Source: Nephrocerus scutellatus
Lineage: Eukaryota; Arthropoda; Insecta; Diptera; Pipunculidae
NCBI GenBank assembly: GCA_947095585.1
Contig: OX352763.1
Span: 37,188,010-37,252,009, forward strand
DNA length: 64,000 bases
Direction: 5' to 3'
Positions 32,164-41,884 of the stretch are shown in pieces (the first letter of the stretch is position 1; each line of letters begins with the position of its first letter). The notes beneath the pieces were generated by a model, which made no database searches, had not been told where the DNA came from, and saw only the letters and a program-made list of their open reading frames with translations. The position numbers and the translations under genes are program-made.

Positions 32164-33423
32164 ATGAAAAAAGACAAAACCGAATTCTACAACAACAATA
32201 GACAAGGATTGAAAATGTCGACGACAGAGGAACTAACAGCGGAAATTCTTCGGAAGAATCAGCAACTGGAACAAATGTCATCAGCTTACCAGATACTGAA
32301 GCGTAGGGAGGTAACTCGTGAGAATACTGAAAAAGTATTAAGAGAAGTGAAACATATGTCCACCTTCACCGGACATAGCGAAGTGACCATCAATTCATTT
32401 ATTAGCAACGTGGAGTACTACTTATCAGGAGTCACCGATGAAGAATTACTAAAATGTATGGTGCGGACAATATACTACGAGAAGATCCAAGGAGAAGCCA
32501 AGAATACCATCATCAACTTACCACAACCAGACAATTGGACATCTATAAAAAGCGTACTCAAATTGCGGTACAAACCTGATGTAGAGCCATCAGACATATA
32601 TCGAAGAATAACCAACATACGTGCAAATAATGTAAGTGATTTAGCTATGGAGATTCAAAATTTAAAATATAAATCCGATGAATTAAGCGTTTATTATAAA
32701 GATGATAAAGGTATAGACCTAAACAATGTAGATAGCATATTAGTAAATACAATAAAAGAAATGACACAGGGCGTACTCTTAGACAAAATATACGAACAGA
32801 CGGACTTAGGAACGATAGTTGCCATTATGAGAAATAGAAGATTTGAAGATTCCTGTATAAGAGAGGAATTTAAGAAATATAGGCATGCAAATAAAGAGAG
32901 TAAAAATAATAATAAACACAGTTATAGTTCTAAACATGAATATAAAAATAATTTGCCACATCAGTTAGAAAAAAATCAACGGCATGAAACAAACCGACCA
33001 ACACACTATTACAGAAATTACCAGGGTCAAGAAACTAGACATTCAGGACAATATCGACAAGATCAGGGAATAAATTCTAGACAATACAGACAAAACTACC
33101 AAGGACAAGCTCGTTACAATTCGGAACAAAGACGAACATACCAACCAAGGATTCAAGGACACGATTCGGCACAGATTCGACAGAACTTCTCTAGAACCGA
33201 AGCAATGGAAGTAGATAACATTGAGAGCAGAGGAGAGGTAAATAACTTACACCGACAACACCTCCGATCAGGAAACCTCAGCAGATATTCGGGCCAAAAT
33301 CGCCTACAACAGAATATGACCGAGCAAAGATCAAGAACGTCACCTTATAATCATAATAACAAAACTTTAGAAACAGACAAATATTCTTATGAAAGAAATA
33401 CTTCCGAGTTTTTTATCAACTAG
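32164..33423 (+). CDS. gag: Errantivirus Gag
   Basis: 419 codons from ATG at 32164; a second in-frame ATG lies at 32215 and could be used. Gag builds the particle. The first ~240 residues are helical and charged (leader, then FTGHSEVTINSFISNVEYYL and KIQGEAKNTIINLPQPDNW), the capsid-like part. From about residue 245 it becomes Gln/Arg/Asn/Tyr-rich with repeated YRQ..QGQ words, a basic RNA-binding tail. No CCHC knuckle is visible, as in gypsy-group Gags. The stop TAG (33421-33423) lies in the overlap with the pol frame, which opens at 33393. Open throughout. Confidence 0.9.
   Translation: MKKDKTEFYNNNRQGLKMSTTEELTAEILRKNQQLEQMSSAYQILKRREVTRENTEKVLREVKHMSTFTGHSEVTINSFISNVEYYLSGVTDEELLKCMVRTIYYEKIQGEAKNTIINLPQPDNWTSIKSVLKLRYKPDVEPSDIYRRITNIRANNVSDLAMEIQNLKYKSDELSVYYKDDKGIDLNNVDSILVNTIKEMTQGVLLDKIYEQTDLGTIVAIMRNRRFEDSCIREEFKKYRHANKESKNNNKHSYSSKHEYKNNLPHQLEKNQRHETNRPTHYYRNYQGQETRHSGQYRQDQGINSRQYRQNYQGQARYNSEQRRTYQPRIQGHDSAQIRQNFSRTEAMEVDNIESRGEVNNLHRQHLRSGNLSRYSGQNRLQQNMTEQRSRTSPYNHNNKTLETDKYSYERNTSEFFIN
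33393..33423 (+). promoter_or_regulatory. gag-pol overlap, -1 frameshift region
   Basis: The pol frame is open from 33393, just after a TGA, and gag stops at 33423. Within this 31-nt overlap a run of six T (33409-33414, codons TTT TTT in gag) is the likely slip site. A -1 move leads into the protease. It is not a canonical X XXY YYZ heptamer. I did not model a downstream structure. Confidence 0.6.
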
Positions 33424-36400
33424 CCTCGGAAGAACTCCCCATAATAGAAATAACCATAAACACAAAAAAATACTTAGCTCTAATAGACACAGGTTCGTCT
33501 CTCAGTATAATTGATGATAAAATAAATACTTTTAAAATAGTAAGAATTAAGCCTATATATTATTCCACCATAAATGGAAAAGATTCCATCATATATGAAG
33601 CTCAAACACCTGCACCAGATGAACTCAAGGCACCAGTAGGAGCACTTATTAAGTGGAAAGTTAAACAGTTACCAAATAGAAAATATCAGTTTATTATAGG
33701 TACGGATTTACTTAATAAGCTAAACACATTAATAGATTTAGAGGAAGGGATAATAAAGCTCAACGGTCAAATAATTCGATTTCAAAATAAGCCATACTCA
33801 ACTAATGAAATATACACTTTGGAAACTGTAAACGAAAATATTATGCATTTAAAATTAGACAATTTAAATAAAGAGGAATACGCAGCCATAGATAAAATTA
33901 TTAAAAGATTCAGTAAATTATTTTTTAAAGAGGGTGACAGACTTACAAGCACTTCGGTAATAGAACACGAAATTAAGACAACTACAGATCAACAAATAAA
34001 TTCAAAACTATATAGGTATCCACCAAAGCACGAGGAGGAAGTCAGAAGACAAATCGCAGAAATGGAAGTACAGGGCATCATAAGAAAAAGCCATTCCAAG
34101 TATTGTAGTCCATTAATAGTAATACCAAAAAAAAACGATAATTCCGGAGACAAAAAGTACCGTATAGTTATCGACTATCGGAAACTTAATGAGGTGACTA
34201 TCGATGACAAGTTCCCACTGCCTAACATAGACTCTATATTAGACAAGCTGGGTCGAGCACATTACTTTACAACAATAGATTTGGCAAAAGGATATCACCA
34301 AATTCACATTAAAGAAGAGGATAGGAAAAAGACAGCTTTTATTACACCACATGGATTATATGAGTTTATAAGAATGCCATTCGGTCTCAAGAATGCCCCA
34401 GCGACATTCCAAAGGCTAATGAATGAAATTTTTAGAGATTATATTAATAAGACGTGTGTTATATACCTAGACGACATATTAATATTTAGTACCACTCTTC
34501 AAGAACACATCAAAGCAATCTCAGACATTTTTAAAGTACTAGAATCCAAAGGCTTAAAAATGCAGGTAGACAAATGTAATTTTTTAAGAAAAGAGACGGA
34601 ATTTTTAGGTCATATACTTACGAAAGACGGACTAAAACCCAACCCAAATAAGATAAAAACAATTGAAAAATTAGAAGTTCCTAAATCGCAGAAGCAAATA
34701 AAAAGCTTTTTAGGGTTGACAGGATTTTATAGAAAATTCATACGAGACTACGCGAAAGTAGCACAACCAATCACAAAGTATCTCAAGAAAAACACTAAAA
34801 TTAACCTGAATGACCCAACCTATATAGAAGCATTTGAAAAACTAAAAACTCTCATTAGCAGTCATCCAATACTAAGATTTCCCGATTTTGACAAACAATT
34901 TCACTTGACAACAGACGCATCAAACTATGCCATCGGGGCGGTTCTCTCACAAGAAGGACATCCAGTTTGTTTTGCATCAAGGACTCTTAACAATCACGAG
35001 CGCAATTATGCAGCCACAGACAAAGAGTTTCTGGCTATCATGTGGGCGGTAAACTACTTCCGACCATATCTTTACGGTAACAAGTTTATAATATTCACTG
35101 ATCACCAGCCAATAAAATACCTACATGCTAAATACAAAGGTAAAGACATATCCCCGAGACACCAAAGGTGGCTCTTAAAGTTAGGAGAATATATATTCCA
35201 AATAGAATATTTAAAGGGAAAGGAAAATAGAGTTGCGGATTTTCTAAGTAGACTAGAACATAACGAAGAAGACGTTTCAAAACGAGACCAAGATATGACA
35301 GACACTACGAAGTCAAGAAATCCTTCGGACTCAGATTTAGGATTGTTATTCAACATGGAAGAATGCGATGATATAACAATGGCTACAGTTCACTCCGCCG
35401 AAGAAGAATTGTTAGATCACATCCCCATTAAAGAGGAAATAGTTAACAAATATAAAACACAAATAATCTTAACCAATAACAAAACCCAAGAAATAGAAAT
35501 ACTCCATGGAAAACGAATAATCCATATAGCAAACTACGATTTTAACAATTTAGATGATATATTTAGGCGATTATTAAAGAAAGGAATTACAGGTATATAT
35601 TCAGAACTACCAGATCATGAATATAATATAGTGCAGGAAAAATTACGAGAAATGTTCTCAAACGATAATCAAATTAAATTTATTAAATGTTCATATAGAG
35701 CACAGGATATTAAAACGGAAACCGAAGCAGTCAAACAAATCTCTTTGTACCATATAAGAGAAAGTCTACATTCAGGTATACAAGAAACATACAACAAGAT
35801 AAAATTTAAAATATATTTCCCAAAACTATTAGAGTTGATACAAATTGTTATCAACCAATGCGACATTTGTCAACAATCAAAATATGACCGACGACCGATT
35901 AAACCTAAATTCTATTATACCGAAACAGCAACAGATTTGAATGAAATAATTCACATAGACACTTTTGTAATCATGAAGTGTAGTTTTCTTACAGTAATAG
36001 ATAAATTCTCAAAGTTCGGTTCTGCATATCATTTGCCAGACAGAAACCATGTTACAATAATAGAAGAATTGGAAAATCACTTTACTAAAATAGGAAAACC
36101 AACAAAAATTATTGCAGATAATGAATTTAGATCAATCCAAATAAAAGAATTTTTACAAGAGAAAGGTGTAGAGATACATTACACGAAACCCAATAGCCAT
36201 ACTGGTAACGCGGATATTGAAAGGTTTCATAGCACCATATTAGAGAAGTGTAGAATTCTCATATTAACTAAACGAAACACATCAATTAAGAGGTTAACAC
36301 AAATAGCTATAAATAACTATAATGAACGATTCCACTCAACCATCAGAACCATGCCGAAGGACGTACAACGTCATAATATAGACTTTGATAAGATTAGACA

Positions 36401-36635
36401 CCATTTACGAATAGTTAAGGAAGTTAATTTAGACAAAGTAAACGCTAAGCGTGAAGATTATGAAGAAACCAGATCTACAGGGTTTATACGAAATTATAAG
36501 GCAGTTAGGCATAAGCATCAACCTAGATTTAAGAGAGGTAAATTAGATAACATTCACACGACTAATATTAAAAGACAACCAAAATTTTCAGCTTTTCATG
36601 ATAACATTAATACTACTCCTAACAACATCAACTAA
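33393..36635 (+). CDS. pol: Errantivirus Pol: protease, RT, RNase H, integrase
   Basis: About 1080 codons as the -1 frame product. Protease: ALIDTGSS at ~33480-33500. RT: KYRIVIDYRKLNEVT, FTTIDLAKGYHQI, and the catalytic IYLDDIL near 34460. RNase H: TTDASNYAIGAVLS near 34910, then TDKEFLAIMWA and FTDHQPI. Integrase: H...H (YHIRESLHSG near 35750) and C..C (CDICQQ near 35860) zinc site, catalytic Asp in HIDTF (~35953), Asp in IADNEF (~36115) and Glu in NADIERF (~36215). The tail is basic. Each catalytic motif is intact and there is no stop. It cleaves Gag-Pol, copies the RNA and inserts the DNA. No ATG is needed, since it is made from gag by frameshift. Confidence 0.93.
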   Translation, partial: KKYFRVFYQLASEELPIIEITINTKKYLALIDTGSSLSIIDDKINTFKIVRIKPIYYSTINGKDSIIYEAQTPAPDELKAPVGALIKWKVKQLPNRKYQFIIGTDLLNKLNTLIDLEEGIIKLNGQIIRFQNKPYSTNEIYTLETVNENIMHLKLDNLNKEEYAAIDKIIKRFSKLFFKEGDRLTSTSVIEHEIKTTTDQQINSKLYRYPPKHEEEVRRQIAEMEVQGIIRKSHSKYCSPLIVIPKKNDNSGDKKYRIVIDYRKLNEVTIDDKFPLPNIDSILDKLGRAHYFTTIDLAKGYHQIHIKEEDRKKTAFITPHGLYEFIRMPFGLKNAPATFQRLMNEIFRDYINKTCVIYLDDILIFSTTLQEHIKAISDIFKVLESKGLKMQVDKCNFLRKETEFLGHILTKDGLKPNPNKIKTIEKLEVPKSQKQIKSFLGLTGFYRKFIRDYAKVAQPITKYLKKNTKINLNDPTYIEAFEKLKTLISSHPILRFPDFDKQFHLTTDASNYAIGAVLSQEGHPVCFASRTLNNHERNYAATDKEFLAIMWAVNYFRPYLYGNKFIIFTDHQPIKYLHAKYKGKDISPRHQRWLLKLGEYIFQIEYLKGKENRVADFLSRLEHNEEDVSKRDQDMTDTTKSRNPSDSDLGLLFNMEECDDITMATVHSAEEELLDHIPIKEEIVNKYKTQIILTNNKTQEIEILHGKRIIHIANYDFNNLDDIFRRLLKKGITGIYSELPDHEYNIVQEKLREMFSNDNQIKFIKCSYRAQDIKTETEAVKQISLYHIRESLHSGIQETYNKIKFKIYFPKLLELIQIVINQCDICQQSKYDRRPIKPKFYYTETATDLNEIIHIDTFVIMKCSFLTVIDKFSKFGSAYHLPDRNHVTIIEELENHFTKIGKPTKIIADNEFRSIQIKEFLQEKGVEIHYTKPNSHTGNADIERFHSTILEKCRILILTKRNTSIKRLTQIAINNYNERFHSTIRTMPKDVQRHNIDFDKIRHHLRIVKEVNLDKVNAKREDYEETRSTGFIRNYKAVRHKHQPRFKRGKLDNIHTTNIKRQPKFSAFHDNINTTPNNIN

Positions 36636-38118
36636 CGGACTACTGAGTATCGAAGAAGTAAAAGAACAGAGTGGTTTTACAGAAATACAAATAAACGAAG
36701 CAGACATAGTAACTAAGACAGATATAATAATTCATTTGATTAAACCAATGGAAATAGTAGACGTATTAAATGATATTTCAACAAATATAGAAAACCTTGA
36801 TGTGCTACACAAGGATTTACTTAAAACAGAACTTAAACATCTGAGGAATAAAGTAAATACTATTATACCTAGAGATAACAGAAAGAAAAGAGGATTAGTC
36901 AATTTTGTAGGAAGTACATCAAAATGGCTTTTTGGAACAATGGACAATGAGGATAGAGTAGACATTGAAAATCATCTCAGAAATATAGATATAAACAATC
37001 ACAATGCTATTACTAATGTAAATCAACAAATTTCAATAAATGATAACTTTAGCAAATCATTTAAGCAACTAAAAGATATAATACAGAAAGACAGAACAAT
37101 AATCTTAGGACAGTTAAAAAACGTAACCAGTAAAACCATAAACCAGAACTTATTTTATGACCAAGTTTTTAAAGTACAATTAATAAAAGAAAAAATTGAA
37201 CACATACAAGACAATTTAGCGTCCGCCAGGTATGGAATGTTACATCCAAACATACTTACAGATGAAGAGATAAAAATATATAATATAGATATAAATAAAA
37301 TAAAGTATATAAAATTAGGCATAACTAAATTTGAAGACAATGTGTTAATATTTGCTATTAAGATTCCTAAAGAAATTGAAAAAATACAGCTAAGAATGAT
37401 TATACCCATACCAAATAAATATCAGAAAGAAATAGATTATCCTAACGAAATTGTATTCAAATATAATAATTTAACATATCAATACCAAAATCTAAAATAT
37501 TTAAACGAATTAGACTTAAGTAAACATTGTTCTTACCAACATAACTGTAAACTTGTACGAAATAATAATACAGAAATTCTTTCGCTAGATGACGAAACTA
37601 TTGTAATAAAAAATGCAAATCAATTAAAAATAAATCAAAATTGTGATGAACGAAATTTAAATATAACAGGAAACGCATTAATTCATTTTAATAATTGTGA
37701 AATAAAAATGCTAGATCATTATTTTTCAAATATCAAGCAAACGTTCCAAGAACGGTTTTACTATCCAATAAATCAAAATTTTAAAAATTTCAGCGATAAA
37801 ATAACATTAGATGATATCATATTAAAAAATGAAATTAATATACATAAAATAGAGGAGTTGCAGTACCACAAAAACGTGTCATATGGAATAAATTTGAGTT
37901 TAATCATTATTATATTCATTTCAATAGTAATCATATTGTTTTGTAGAAAAAATCCAAAACCAATTAAAGTTAAAATAGATAACAAAATTCAGGAGAATTT
38001 TAAAATAAACGAGGGGGAAGTTATGTATACTTCAGCATCCCCAAACGAAGCATCCACAAAAGACCGATATGACACGTTTCTGTCGGACGAAAATAGTTAT
38101 CTCCACGAAACGTGTTGA
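36598..38118 (+). CDS. env: Errantivirus Env (F-type fusion glycoprotein)
   Basis: 506 codons from ATG at 36598, in the +1 frame relative to pol and overlapping its last 38 bases. Residues 1-16 are a hydrophobic signal peptide. A basic furin-type site, RKKR, lies at about residues 96-99 and is followed by a GLVNFVG stretch, the usual start of the membrane-inserting subunit in gypsy-group Env and baculovirus F proteins. Many Asn-x-Ser/Thr sites follow. A hydrophobic anchor (LSLIIIIFISIVIILF) lies near 431-450, then a basic cytoplasmic tail. The last ~33 residues are encoded inside the 3' LTR. Related env genes use a spliced RNA; the acceptor was not identified. Frame open and complete. Confidence 0.9.
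   Translation: MITLILLLTTSTNGLLSIEEVKEQSGFTEIQINEADIVTKTDIIIHLIKPMEIVDVLNDISTNIENLDVLHKDLLKTELKHLRNKVNTIIPRDNRKKRGLVNFVGSTSKWLFGTMDNEDRVDIENHLRNIDINNHNAITNVNQQISINDNFSKSFKQLKDIIQKDRTIILGQLKNVTSKTINQNLFYDQVFKVQLIKEKIEHIQDNLASARYGMLHPNILTDEEIKIYNIDINKIKYIKLGITKFEDNVLIFAIKIPKEIEKIQLRMIIPIPNKYQKEIDYPNEIVFKYNNLTYQYQNLKYLNELDLSKHCSYQHNCKLVRNNNTEILSLDDETIVIKNANQLKINQNCDERNLNITGNALIHFNNCEIKMLDHYFSNIKQTFQERFYYPINQNFKNFSDKITLDDIILKNEINIHKIEELQYHKNVSYGINLSLIIIIFISIVIILFCRKNPKPIKVKIDNKIQENFKINEGEVMYTSASPNEASTKDRYDTFLSDENSYLHETC
38011..38018 (+). promoter_or_regulatory. Polypurine tract
   Basis: GAGGGGGA lies directly before the AGTTA start of the 3' LTR, the normal place for plus-strand priming. It is inside the env reading frame. 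Confidence 0.85.
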
Positions 38119-38367
38119 ATAACCATGTGACCAAGATAAGGAATAGCTGGGTGGTCTTAGGCAGTTCTTTGTCTTGTGCAAAAGCAAAAGCACAAAGTGC
38201 TGACTTATCATAATGACACGATATATATAAGTTACCATAGATTGTTTAAGGAGTGCTTTTTTCCGTTGACCGTCAAGTCAACCACATCTATTATTGCTCT
38301 AAGTTTTTGAGTTGAGTTTTTTGAATAAAGTTTTTTTTTAATACTAAGCTCGGACACTTCTTTATTT
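38019..38367 (+). repeat. 3' LTR (349 bp)
   Basis: Same start, end, TATA box (38222-38230), AATAAA (38324-38329) and length as the 5' LTR, without a difference that I could find by reading. It contains the env 3' end (to 38118) and is followed by TGCG. Confidence 0.93.
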
Positions 38368-38371
38368 TGCG

Positions 38372-39600
38372 CGCAGGCGGAGACAACAAAACACCAATCC
38401 ACATGTATCTATCAGCATCGCGTCGGTAATAATTGCTGTATACGCATGCGCAGCAGATGACAAAACTCTGTTCAGACCATAATACAAATTACAATGAAGT
38501 GGGGAAAATACACCTGGTGGTGGTGGTGGCTGTTGTTTCTAACCACAAAATTGACTTGCGGCTTTGCCGTCGTCGCAAGCACTTACAAGCAATTGACGAG
38601 TTCGTAAACCTGAAGTTGCGTGTGTTGTAAAATCAATGATGAAGAGGAAGAGGGAGCGGAAGCTGCTGCTGCTGTTGTTACTACTACTGCCGCCTGGGAA
38701 AAACAAAGAAAATCCAAGTTGTTGGCCAACATAAGTCAGTCAAAACAACACAACTTCAACACACAAACATGTTGTATCTATGTAGCTTAAGCAGCAATAT
38801 GTGAGCTTGCTTATATATTTGTTGTTTATTTTCTCTTTTTTTTTTTTGATTTGCAACAGTAAACAAAAATTACTCGGATGTGGTACCGGGCGGGCGGACA
38901 AGCGAGTGACTTTGCTTTCAATTTCATTTAAGCAGAATTGGCTGGGTCGCCGACGACGACGACGCTACCAGAGTAGGGCCAAGTTCAATGTCTTTGCAAT
39001 TTGAGAGTAGTAGTAAATAGAGCACAAAAACGACCGGTGGTGGTCTGTCTGTTGCAACATAATTATAAATGCACCTTGGATTACACAAAAAAAAAAATGC
39101 TTTTAAAAATAATCAAATATCTTCTTCTTCTTTCTTTCATTTGAAAAAATATTCAACTGAATTACGAATTGAAATATTCAAGTCGCGAATTATGGGAATT
39201 TGAGATTTGTTATCCACTTAGCTCGCTTTAGAAATGCAATAAAAGCGAACGAATTCTATCGAATGGGCAGGGCACCGCTGATCTAAAACGTGCACTCATC
39301 ACATTGTTCGCAGAATTACGATAATAAGCAATATCGGTCTTTTTTTCTTAAATATAATTATTAAGTGCAATAAAAATGAAAACAAATTTCCAACGAAAAG
39401 CACCTTAAATGTTTGTACAATTGCTAAGCGCCAATTGATTGCCTCAACTGATTGTTCCGTATCACAAGTTCGTGCATTTTATTGACAAATTCGTACCGAA
39501 TATTAGGTATATGTACGAGTACAAATATTTGCTATTAATATTATTACTGCTTTCAGTTTAATATTGCGCGAGTGTGGAAGAAAATATTCTTCAATTTGTT
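38372..39600. other. Non-coding, right flank of the errantivirus
   Basis: No element or gene recognised. Small CTG/CTA and GACGAC trinucleotide patches (near 38660-38690 and 38950-38965). Confidence 0.5.
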
Positions 39601-39604
39601 AATA

Positions 39605-39832
39605 ATATCGGACTGATAAAAACTGCTGTATTCGTAAACGCTACCATTAATGCTAAAAAACTAGATAGGAGAAAATGTGATTATATAAAGTTGACTTGAA
39701 TTATTTAGTTCATATAAGGAATAATCTACTGTAACCCTTTGGTAATGCTATTCAACGTTCAAGGTATCTTTTGCATTTGGCTCGAAGGACCAACAAAATG
39801 AAAACTTAGTTTTCCAATTGTGACGCCGGTTT
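39605..39832 (+). repeat. Dispersed repeat, copy 1 (inverted partner at 46190)
   Basis: Shares with the minus strand of 46190-46400 the words TATTCGTAAAC.CTACCATTAATG, AGGAGAAAATGTGATTATAT, AAAGTTGACTTGAATTA, GATAATCTACTGTAACC and TGCATTTGGCTCGAAGGACCAACAAAAT, in the same order. No coding capacity or TIR seen. Confidence 0.75.
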
Positions 39833-40334
39833 TAGGCTATACGTAGAGTTAACTGATTTTTGTTTGAAGTTCCAACTCGTCTATACTTGCCAATTAATCT
39901 TGGAAAATTACAAGCTTCATAAACGTTTGCAAGTTACCCAAATTTTGTATCAAAGTTCATGTTCGGTTGCAGCAACTTAACGTACGCTAACTTCAATTTT
40001 CAATTTTCAGTCATCGTACTAGTCAGATAAACGAACAGTTGAAAGTCGGCTGGAAAAATTTGAGTAAACATATCGTCGGCTTAGTGACAAAAGCGCATAA
40101 TTACACTTTTTTAGCAAAACTTAAATTTTAAATTATTTTTTGTAGCAACTTAGTAAATGCTCCTTATAGAAAACTTCGTAGCTCCTTGATTGATTGAAAT
40201 GATCATCTCGTTAATCCACTGCAAACAAGGTTTCTTGAATACATAGTAACTCCCGCATATACAAAGCAAAACTAAACTTCACAACTCCAAGATAGGAATG
40301 AAGAAAAACTCGTCACTCCGACTGAAACCTCATA

Positions 40335-41060
40335 CCACCAGCGATGACGAAGCCAATTTCTGACTCAATGACTTCGTTAATAATCAAAATTGTCGCATTT
40401 GGACAAGTCGGCAAACTGAAGCCATTTACGAAATGCCATTATATCCACAAAAAACTGTTTGGGGCGCGAGTTTCATGCTGTAGAGGTCATATTGGCGCAT
40501 ACATTCGTCTACAAATGACGCTGCCAACGCAGTCACGTGGGCGATGTGGCTCAGTGGGAAAGAGCACGGCTACTAAGCAGAAGGTTCGTGTTTCGAATCC
40601 CAGTAACACCAAAAAGTATTTTTCACAGTGTACCACCTCTCGTGCATAACTCATCACGGAAAGCTTACCACTTTGCCGTTCGGAACCGGCCTTAAATTGC
40701 AGGTCCCTTCCATTTGTGTTGAGCATGTGCGACAAGCTATGCCTTGTACCGCAACGGTCTATCGCTCCGAATATTATTATAAAACCAGCCACAGTCGATT
40801 GAGATCGCTACCGGACCTTGTTGACCGACCATTTTCGGGATAATTTGGAAAAGGTTGATTTAGAGCGTAGAGAGATTTTAAAAAGACGGCGCCACATGCC
40901 ACACACCTGGCCAAACAATCGAAGTATTGAAGTCGAAGTTGAAATTCGGTGACCGTGAAATTGAGCAGCAGTACGTTTCTCTGTTGAATCCAACATAAGA
41001 AGCAACGCAACCAAAACTGATGCAACCATTATCTCGAAGCCTTTTGTCTTGTACCACGTG
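40335..41060 (+). mobile_element. Mariner-like transposase relic, split by a SINE
   Basis: Left part (40340-40540): DDEANF, stop, LNDFVNNQNCRIW and TEAIYEMPLYPQKTVW, the block around the first and second catalytic residues of the PPRSCDLTPLDY-type mariner family; the usual Trp is replaced by a TGA stop. Right part (40795-41010): DRYRTLLTDHF, MPHTW and TIEVLKSK..FGDREI. The right part continues the left exactly, so the intervening 250 bp is an insertion. Frameshifts make it inactive. Same family as 8212-8729 and 45780-46035. Confidence 0.75.
40541..40790 (+). mobile_element. tRNA-derived SINE
   Basis: The first ~70 bp look like a tRNA gene: an A box TGGCTCAGTGGG (40547-40558) and a B box GTTTCGAATCC (40590-40600) 31 nt apart, a spacing normal for RNA polymerase III promoters. 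A non-tRNA body of ~180 bp follows and ends in TATTATTATAAAA. The mariner frame resumes right after it. A short CAGTC repeat at both flanks may be part of the target duplication. No other copy is in the window. Confidence 0.7.
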
Positions 41061-41194
41061 CAGCAGGCAGGGAACAAGAGAAGCCTGACACCCTACTTCG
41101 ACCAACTAGTGTAAAAACTCTTTAACACTTTTACACATTGCTGACAACCCCGTTTTGTACATCGTCGATGATAACGCAAGCTTGCGAAGTGCAG

Positions 41195-41372
41195 TCTTTC
41201 CTGGAAGGAAAGCGGTAATTAAAGAGACTAAACAAGCCATTGACTGGAACTTGCAGGGGAGTGGGGTATGAACGTGGTCGTGGAAGAGAACAGTTCTGGG
41301 AACACAGTGGCGCCTCCTGAAACCGTTTGTATTTACCCAAATGCTCCCTCGCGGAGTAAAGAAAGAAAGAAA
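41195..41372 (+). mobile_element. RTE-like LINE, last C-terminal scrap
   Basis: Plus-strand reading gives AIDWNLQGSG, TWSWKRTVLG and, after a frameshift, CSLAE stop RKKE. Compare DWNSQGSRR, TWKRTIEEE and CSPAE stop in the minus-strand copy at 3642-3929. Only the final ~60 codons survive. Confidence 0.55.
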
Positions 41373-41878
41373 CCAGCAGGGAATACACCCATTGGCTTAT
41401 TTTCTTAGGTACCCCCTACCAAATTAGCTAACACTAGTTACTTGCATTTTCATTTTACTTCAATCAGACTTTTGAACTTTTAATTTCGGCTCTACTGTGC
41501 ATGAACATTAACCAGCCATTAGAGCTTGAGATACGTAAAAGTACTCCTTCAAAATCCTCAACTCAAGACTATCGGCGCTCTACAGTTACTGATACGAAAC
41601 TTCTTTAAGGTGATCTCGGCAGCGCATTCTTGGTCGACATAGTGAGTTTTGCATTTTACCCAACATCAAGTCGCTCGCTTTGGTTCAAGATTTTGGCGTG
41701 AATAATTAAAAGACTCTTAGTTACTAGCTTTACTGTTGATAAAAGGAAAAATATCCCGGTTACTTTACTTACGACAAAATGTAGTCGAAAAAAATTGAAA
41801 AATAGAAAGTTTCTGAAGGGGTATCTAACAAAAACTGTCAAATGTTTTTCTTATGCATAACGTAAACCCTTTATCATT
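41373..41878. other. Non-coding, no recognised feature
   Basis: AT-rich stretch between the RTE scrap and the foldback element; nothing identified. Confidence 0.45.
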
Positions 41879-41884
41879 TGAGTT

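Larger units (their letters stand above)
31564..38367 (+). mobile_element. Complete errantivirus (gypsy/17.6-type endogenous retrovirus)
   Basis: A 6804-bp element with two 349-bp LTRs, flanked by the direct repeat TGCG (31560-31563 and 38368-38371). In order: 5' LTR, primer-binding site, gag, pol in the -1 frame, env overlapping pol by 38 bp and running into the 3' LTR, a polypurine tract, and the 3' LTR. The LTRs begin with AGTTA as in gypsy-group elements and are identical by eye over their length, so insertion was recent. All three reading frames are open. This group is carried by flies and can pass between cells through Env. I take it as a potentially active copy; expression is not shown by sequence. 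Confidence 0.95.

Noticed and set aside
40541..40612. A functional tRNA gene
   Set aside because: A and B boxes are good, but the cloverleaf arms do not pair convincingly by eye, and the sequence continues into a SINE-like body and tail inside a transposase.
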